Shown: one piece after another, positions 1-5,730 of the stretch | Layout of the letters: each line of letters opens with the position of its first letter | Position numbering within the stretch: position 1 is the first letter of the stretch | Source of the DNA: Rhizobacter sp. | Lineage (GTDB): Bacteria; Pseudomonadota; Gammaproteobacteria; Burkholderiales; Burkholderiaceae_C | NCBI GenBank assembly: GCA_025359585.1 | Contig: JANYFX010000033.1 | Coordinates: 1 to 5,730, forward strand | Direction of reading: 5' to 3' | DNA: 5,730 nucleotides | Notes under the pieces: generated by a model | Told to the model about the DNA's origin: nothing | Databases searched by the model: none | The model's input: the letters and a program-made list of their open reading frames with translations, nothing else | Translations under genes and position numbers: made by a program

Positions 1-508
<508 letters not shown>

Positions 509-520
509 GCGGTGCTTCCT

Positions 521-2182
521 TCAGACTCTGTTGCGATCGAATTGCGGTTTGGTGCCGGTGCCGTAGACCTTCAGCGCGCCGCCCTCACCCACCGCGTTGG
601 GGCGAATGAAGATCCAGTTCTGCCACGCGGTCAGGCGGCCGAAGATGCGCGTTTCCATGGTTTCCTTGCCGGCGAATCGCAGGTTGGCTTCCATGCCGGT
701 CAGTGCGTCGGGCGACATGCTGGCGCGCTCTTCGATCGCGATGCGGGTCTCATCCGCCCAGTCGATGTCGTCGGGCGCCGAGGTAACGAGGCCGAGCGCG
801 AGCGCTTCGTCGGCGTCGAGCGTCTTGCCGATCGTGGCCTGCGCCGCACCGAGCTCATCGGCGTTGCCGTAGAAGCGGCGCTGCAAGCGGGTCTCGTGGC
901 TGACCATCGGAAACACGCCGAAGTTCATAGCCGAGAGCGCGATCTTCGGCGCGGTCCCGGGCTCGTCGGGCAGCGCCAGCATGTAGCTGCGGTCGGCGGC
1001 GAGCGCGATCTCGAGCAGCGTGCCGGCGAAGCAGGAATCGCGCTCGATCAGCGCGAACATCGAGCGCGACGAGACGTCGAGCCGCGCCAGCGTGCGGCGC
1101 AGCAGCCCCACCGTTTCACGCACGAACCAGTGCGACGCGTTCGCGGCGAGCGTCGCGTCCATCGCCACCACGTCGGCGACCTGGCCTTGTGTTTTCAACA
1201 GCCAGGTGCCGATGTCGAGTTCGTTGGTGCGCAGGTGCAGGATCAGGTCTTCGAGTTCGCGCGCCATCTGCAGCGGGTACCAGTTCGAGCCCGCGACTTC
1301 GATGCCTTTCACGTCGCTCGGTTGCGGGCCGCTCGGCGCTTTCACGGTCAGCGTGGCGGTGCGGCCAGCGCGGTCGATCACGGCCGACACATGGTCGTAG
1401 GTGATGGCGTCTGCGGCCACGGTCTTGTTCAGCGGCGTCAACAGCACGCCCTTCGCGTCGGCTGGCCGGTCGCTCAAAGCTGCCAGCTCGCGCGCCCGTT
1501 CCTGCACACGCTGTGCGAAGCCTTGGGTCTTCACCACTTCATCGACGAGCCGCCAGTCCTTCGCCTTCTTGCCGCGGATGCCTTCGCTGGTGGTGCAGAA
1601 GATGTCGGCGTGATCGTGGCGCACCTTGCGCTTGTCGGTCAGGCGCGTCAGGCCACCGGTACCGGGCAGCACGCCGAGCAGGGGCACCTCGGGCAGGCTC
1701 ACCGACGAGGAGCGGTCGTCGACGAGGATGATCTCGTCGCAGGCCGCGGCCAGCTCGTAGCCGCCACCCGCACACGCGCCGTTCACGGCGGCCAGGAATT
1801 TCAGCCCCGAATGCCGGCTCGAATCTTCGAGGCCGTTGCGCGTTTCGTTCGTGAACTTGCAGAAGTTGACCTTCCACGAATGGCTGCTCTTGCCGAGCAT
1901 GAAGATGTTCGCGCCCGAGCAGAACACCCGATCGCGGCCGCTGGTGACGATCACCGTGCGCACTTCGGGGTGCTCGAAGCGGATGCGCTGCACGGCGTCG
2001 TTGAGCTCGATGTCCACGCCCAGGTCGTAGCTGTTGAGCTTGAGTTTGTAGCCTTCGCGCAGGCCGCCGTCTTCGTCGATCGCCATCACGAGCGTGGCGA
2101 CCGGGCCTTCGAACTTCAGCGACCAGTGTTTGTAGCGGTCGGGGCTCGTCTCGTAGACGACGGGGGCGGTGGCTGTGCTCAT
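521..2182 (-). CDS. boxC: BoxC, 2,3-epoxybenzoyl-CoA dihydrolase (benzoyl-CoA-dihydrodiol lyase)
   Basis: A complete 553-residue protein of the crotonase (enoyl-CoA hydratase/isomerase) superfamily. Known BoxC opens the ring of 2,3-epoxybenzoyl-CoA with two waters, giving 3,4-dehydroadipyl-CoA semialdehyde and formate. The N-terminal crotonase core is clear: oxyanion-hole segment FCSGANIFML (about 87-96), NGACAGGGYELAAACDEI (134-151) and SLPEVPLLGVLPGTGG (162-177). Cys108, Glu143 and Glu165 match, with a constant shift of three, the catalytic residues I recall for the Burkholderia enzyme (Cys111, Glu146, Glu168). A second, degenerate crotonase-like half follows (about 270-550, including FALIERDSCFAGTLLEIALAADRSY). 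Start chosen at ATG 2182 because AGGAG (2193-2189) lies 6 nt upstream; the reading frame stays open further upstream, but an earlier start would translate through the promoter. It heads a boxC-boxB transcript. Confidence 0.97.
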   Translation of the reverse strand: MSTATAPVVYETSPDRYKHWSLKFEGPVATLVMAIDEDGGLREGYKLKLNSYDLGVDIELNDAVQRIRFEHPEVRTVIVTSGRDRVFCSGANIFMLGKSSHSWKVNFCKFTNETRNGLEDSSRHSGLKFLAAVNGACAGGGYELAAACDEIILVDDRSSSVSLPEVPLLGVLPGTGGLTRLTDKRKVRHDHADIFCTTSEGIRGKKAKDWRLVDEVVKTQGFAQRVQERARELAALSDRPADAKGVLLTPLNKTVAADAITYDHVSAVIDRAGRTATLTVKAPSGPQPSDVKGIEVAGSNWYPLQMARELEDLILHLRTNELDIGTWLLKTQGQVADVVAMDATLAANASHWFVRETVGLLRRTLARLDVSSRSMFALIERDSCFAGTLLEIALAADRSYMLALPDEPGTAPKIALSAMNFGVFPMVSHETRLQRRFYGNADELGAAQATIGKTLDADEALALGLVTSAPDDIDWADETRIAIEERASMSPDALTGMEANLRFAGKETMETRIFGRLTAWQNWIFIRPNAVGEGGALKVYGTGTKPQFDRNRV

Positions 2183-2188
2183 GGAGCG

Positions 2189-2193
2189 CTCCT
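2189..2193 (-). promoter_or_regulatory. Ribosome binding site of boxC
   Basis: AGGAG on the minus strand, 6 nt before the ATG at 2182. It fixes the boxC start. The bases form part of a 10-bp perfect palindrome (GGAGCGCTCC, 2183-2192) directly abutting the start codon. Confidence 0.75.
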
Positions 2194-2200
2194 GAAGTGA

Positions 2201-2214
2201 GGCAGTATGCTGCA
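2201..2214. promoter_or_regulatory. Putative BoxR operator O1, in the boxC leader
   Basis: GGCAGTATGCTGCA matches the reverse complement of O2 (TGCAGTATATTGCA) at 11 of 14 positions and has the same six-base spacing. With its flank it forms the left arm of a large inverted repeat with O2 (2201-2221 against 2224-2244). It lies just downstream of the predicted boxC transcription start. Confidence 0.5.
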
Positions 2215-2230
2215 TTCGTTTCCAAACAAA

Positions 2231-2244
2231 TGCAATATACTGCA
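2231..2244. promoter_or_regulatory. Putative BoxR operator O2, over the boxC -10 box
   Basis: TGCAATATACTGCA: two TGCA blocks separated by six bases. The same bases contribute to a perfect 12-bp palindrome ATACTGCAGTAT (2237-2248). BzdR/BoxR-type regulators of benzoate genes are reported to bind repeated TGCA sequences (recalled from the Azoarcus work). The position over the -10 box fits repression relieved by benzoyl-CoA. Confidence 0.6.
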
Positions 2245-2262
2245 GTATTTGACTTGCGGCAA
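2234..2262 (-). promoter_or_regulatory. Predicted sigma70 promoter of boxC-boxB
   Basis: On the minus strand, TTGCCG (2262-2257) and TATATT (2239-2234) are separated by exactly 17 bp, close to the TTGACA/TATAAT consensus. Transcription would begin near 2227, giving a leader of about 45 nt before the boxC ATG. The -10 box lies entirely inside a TGCA-N6-TGCA element, so a protein bound there should block RNA polymerase. Predicted by eye only. Confidence 0.6.
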
Positions 2263-2298
2263 GCTCCACGCAGAAAAAAGCTTCGCGACCTGCCGGGC

Positions 2299-3204
2299 TC
2301 AGACGGCGATCACGTCACGCAGTTGCTCGCGCAAGGCGGCGAGTGCTGCGTCAGGGCTCATCTCGCTGGTGTCGAACACCGTGTCGGCCTTCGAATAAAA
2401 CGCGGCGCGGCTTTCGAGAATGCGGCGCAGGTCGTTCATCGCTTCCGCGTTGCCGGTGTGGCCCGCCATCGGGCGCGTGTCGCCTTGCGCCAGCACGCGG
2501 CCCATGTGCTCTTCGGGCGTGGCGCGCACCCACACGGTGTAGCAGTGGGCCAGCAGCAGGTTGAAGGTGGCAGGGTCGGAAACAATGCCGCCGGGTGTTG
2601 CGATCACGGCGCGCGGAAAACGCTGGATCGTGTCTTCCATCGCGCGCTTTTCGTAGCGCCGGTAAGCAGCCGGGCCGTAGAGCGAATGGATCTCCGAAAG
2701 CGTGCAGCCGGCGAGCGCTTCGATGCCCCGGTTCAGCTCGACAAAAGGCACTTTCCAGCCCTCGGCGAGCGCGCGCCCCAGCGTGCTCTTGCCGGCGCCG
2801 CGCAGCCCGATCAGGGCGATGCGCTGGCGCCGCGCGGCCTGGCTCGCCGGGGCGCCGAACATCGAGGCCAGCGCACCGCGCGCCTGCACCAGCTCGGCAT
2901 CGTTTCGGCCGCGCAGGATCTCGCGAATCATCAGCCACTCCGGCGAGCTGGCGGTCTCGTCGCCGACCAGTTCGGCGAGCGAACAGTTCAGCGCCTGGGC
3001 CAGTTGCCGCAGGAACTGCACCGAGGCGTTGCCCACGCCCATTTCCACATTCGCGAGATGCCGCTCCGAGACCTCGGCCGCTTTGGCCAGACCCTTGCGT
3101 GTGAGCCCGCGACGTGCACGCAGAGCGCGGGTGCGTTCGCCGAGTGCGGTGAGGAACGGGTCCTTGACCTCGGCGTCGGCGGGTTCGTTGGCGGACAGGT
3201 CCAA
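2299..3204 (-). CDS. boxR: BoxR, benzoyl-CoA-responsive XRE-family regulator with shikimate-kinase-like domain
   Basis: A 301-residue protein from the chosen TTG start. Residues about 15-80 form a Cro/cI (XRE) helix-turn-helix: GERTRALRARRGLTRKGLAK, then VSERHLANVE. A linker follows, then a shikimate-kinase-like domain from about 128 to the end with an intact P-loop, GLRGAGKST (133-141), and an ATPGG segment. Members of this BoxR/BzdR family repress benzoate genes until benzoyl-CoA binds the kinase-like domain. The acidic residues used by real shikimate kinases (the DSD motif) read ELN (156-158), so enzymatic activity is unlikely. The TTG at 3204 is preferred because GAAGG lies 8 nt before it and it starts just ahead of the conserved DPFLTALGER. 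An in-frame ATG at 3276 would begin inside the shared promoter region. Divergent from bclA and upstream of boxC. Confidence 0.93.
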   Translation of the reverse strand: MDLSANEPADAEVKDPFLTALGERTRALRARRGLTRKGLAKAAEVSERHLANVEMGVGNASVQFLRQLAQALNCSLAELVGDETASSPEWLMIREILRGRNDAELVQARGALASMFGAPASQAARRQRIALIGLRGAGKSTLGRALAEGWKVPFVELNRGIEALAGCTLSEIHSLYGPAAYRRYEKRAMEDTIQRFPRAVIATPGGIVSDPATFNLLLAHCYTVWVRATPEEHMGRVLAQGDTRPMAGHTGNAEAMNDLRRILESRAAFYSKADTVFDTSEMSPDAALAALREQLRDVIAV

Positions 3205-3234
3205 GTGCGAAGCCTTCGGGTTTGCGTGAAGATC

Positions 3235-3252
3235 GCGCCGAAAAAACGGCGC
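3235..3252. repeat. Perfect inverted repeat in the boxR/bclA intergenic region
   Basis: GCGCCG, six A residues, then CGGCGC: a perfect 6-bp stem with a 6-base loop, immediately before the TATAGT element. It could be a protein-binding site, a hairpin in the boxR leader RNA (where the loop reads as six U), or chance in GC-rich DNA. The stem is not followed by a U-tract, so it does not look like an intrinsic terminator. Confidence 0.5.
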
Positions 3253-3258
3253 TATAGT
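3253..3258 (+). promoter_or_regulatory. Candidate -10 box for bclA
   Basis: TATAGT lies 28 nt before the bclA ATG and would place the transcription start near 3265, leaving a leader of only about 20 nt. No convincing -35 box is seen at 16-18 bp upstream, so the promoter may be weak, activator-dependent or placed elsewhere. Confidence 0.35.
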
Positions 3259-3268
3259 GCAGTCAACA

Positions 3269-3282
3269 TGCAACATATTACA
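3269..3282. promoter_or_regulatory. Putative BoxR operator O3, before bclA
   Basis: TGCAACATATTACA keeps the TGCA-N6-TGCA layout with one base changed in the second block. The 15-bp element 3268-3282, read on the minus strand, matches O2 with its flank at 12 of 15 positions. A further TGCA (3258-3261) lies seven bases to the left. The site sits between the candidate -10 box and the bclA ATG and could control bclA and boxR together. Confidence 0.5.
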
Positions 3283-3286
3283 TCAC

Positions 3287-4863
<1,577 letters not shown>

Positions 4864-4867
<4 letters not shown>

Positions 4868-5658
4868 GCGCGGTGCCGAACCCACAAGCGCAGTTGTCGT
4901 GGCGCGGGCAGCCCTTGCAGCTCGAATACCAGTGGATCGGCGACATGGCCTCGCCCGCCCCGGTCGTCGTCTTCCTGCACGAAGGCCTGGGCTCGGTCTC
5001 GATGTGGCGCGACTTTCCGGCGCGCTTCTGCACCGAGCACGGTTTCAGGGGCTTGCTGTTTTCGCGTTACGGCTACGGCCAGTCCACGCGGAAGCCTGCC
5101 GACGAAAACTGGGCCCCCGATTTCATGCACCAGCAGGCCTGCGAGGTGCTGCCGATGCTGTTCGCGCACCTGAACATCGATCGACCCTGGCTGTTCGGCC
5201 ACAGCGACGGCGGCTCGATCGCGCTCTTGTACGCTTCGAAGTTCAAGCCGACCGGCATCGTCGTCGTGGCGCCGCACATCTTCGTGGAAGACGTGTCGAT
5301 CACGAGCATCGAACAAGCCCGAGAGGCCTATGCCACGACCGACCTGCGCACGCGCCTGGCGCGCCACCACGCCGACCCCGACTCGGCGTTTCGCGGCTGG
5401 AACGACGTGTGGCTGAGCCCGGCGTTTCGCACCTGGAACATCGAAGCCGAACTCGCCAGCATCACCTGCCCGGTGCTCGCCGTGCAGGGTGAAGACGACG
5501 AGTACGGCACACTCGAACAGATTCGCGGCATCGCGCGGCGCGTGCCGCACACCGAGTTGCTCGTGATCCCGCGCTGCGCGCACTCGCCACACCGCGATCA
5601 GCCGGAAACCCTGAGCCGCGCCGCCGGCCGATTCATTCATCATTCCAACCTTTCCTGA
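4864..5658 (+). CDS. Alpha/beta-fold hydrolase of the benzoate cluster, substrate unknown
   Basis: A 264-residue single-domain hydrolase without signal peptide. Features in order: oxyanion-hole strand VVVFLHEGLGS (34-44), SRYGYGQST (67-75), nucleophile elbow GHSDGG with Ser114, the probable acid Asp212 in QGEDDEYGT (Asp211 is adjacent), and His240 in CAHSPHRD. All three catalytic positions are therefore present. A cap region lies around 138-195. The start is GTG at 4864, whose bases GTGA overlap the bclA stop, implying translational coupling. Similar hydrolases occur in box clusters and have been guessed to be lactone hydrolases. It could instead be a thioesterase releasing CoA from stalled intermediates. 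Fold and catalytic residues are read from the sequence; the pathway role is inferred only from its position between bclA and an exported protein gene. Confidence 0.88.
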
Positions 5659-5660
5659 GC

Positions 5661-5665
5661 AGGAG
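5661..5665 (+). promoter_or_regulatory. Ribosome binding site of the exported protein gene
   Basis: AGGAG, 6 nt before the ATG at 5672 and just after the hydrolase stop. It supports the start of the partial gene and co-transcription with the hydrolase. Confidence 0.7.
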
Positions 5666-5671
5666 CCTCGC

Positions 5672-5730
5672 ATGTCGTTCAAGACCCCCCTCGCCGCGGC
5701 CGCCGCCGCCGTCTTCGCCTTGTGCGCCGG
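5672..5730 (+). CDS. Exported protein, 5' end only; possibly the ABC transporter substrate-binding protein for benzoate uptake
   Basis: Only 19 full codons and two bases of the next are present. They read MSFKTPLAAAAAAVFALCA: a short basic start (Lys4) followed by an alanine-rich hydrophobic stretch, the beginning of a Sec signal peptide. No lipobox is recognisable so far. The gene lies 13 nt after the hydrolase stop on the same strand, so it belongs to the same operon. Box clusters often carry a branched-chain-amino-acid-type ABC transporter for aromatic acids, whose periplasmic binding protein would start this way; this identity is inferred from context only. Confidence 0.6.
   Translation, partial: MSFKTPLAAAAAAVFALCA

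Larger units (their letters stand above)
2201..2244. repeat. 44-bp imperfect inverted repeat in the boxC promoter
   Basis: The 21-nt arms 2201-2221 and 2224-2244 are reverse complements at 17 of 21 positions, with only two bases (CC) between them. The arms carry O1 and O2 in opposite orientation and extend through an AAACAAA/CGTTT-like flank. The AT-rich stretch contrasts with the GC-rich surroundings. It could act as a paired operator, or as a structure in the leader RNA, although only the part beyond about 2227 would be transcribed toward boxC. Confidence 0.65.

Noticed and set aside
2183..2269. Upstream extension of boxC to an ATG at 2269 (29 more residues)
   Set aside because: The extension would be read through the predicted promoter and operators, and the ATG at 2182 has a good ribosome binding site and matches the family start.
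2273..2298. Possible terminator after boxR (run of six T on the minus strand)
   Set aside because: No GC-rich stem stands directly before the T run; AAGCTT and TCGCGA are only short palindromes.
5672..5730. Lipoprotein signal in the exported protein (Cys18)
   Set aside because: The residues before this Cys are F-A-L, which do not fit a lipobox, and the gene is cut off too early to judge.

Overview
The window is part of an aerobic benzoate degradation (box, benzoyl-CoA oxidation) locus. The high GC content, the divergent boxR/bclA arrangement and the protein sequences suggest a betaproteobacterium, most likely of the Burkholderiales. This taxonomic call is an inference from composition and gene content, not from a marker gene.

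Layout: on the minus strand, reading right to left, lie boxR (regulator, 3204-2299), boxC (ring-opening lyase, 2182-521) and the first 169 codons of boxB (epoxidase, 508 to the left edge). On the plus strand, diverging from boxR, lie bclA (benzoate-CoA ligase, 3287-4867), an alpha/beta hydrolase overlapping it by 4 nt (4864-5658), and the first 19 complete codons of an exported protein (5672 onward). Genes fill nearly the whole window. The only sizeable non-coding gaps are 2183-2298 (boxC promoter) and 3205-3286 (boxR/bclA divergent promoter region).

How it works (established pathway knowledge): BclA activates benzoate to benzoyl-CoA. BoxB, with its reductase BoxA (expected to the left of the window), makes 2,3-epoxybenzoyl-CoA. 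BoxC hydrolytically opens the ring to 3,4-dehydroadipyl-CoA semialdehyde and formate. BoxR is a helix-turn-helix protein with a shikimate-kinase-like domain and belongs to a family that senses benzoyl-CoA. The hydrolase's substrate is not known from the sequence.

The most interesting non-coding signal is a recurring 14-bp element built of TGCA-like blocks six bases apart. Two copies form a near-perfect 44-bp dyad over the boxC promoter, one of them covering its -10 box. A third degenerate copy sits immediately before the bclA start codon. These are good candidates for BoxR operators. The system is a known pathway; I see no evidence of a wholly new system here.
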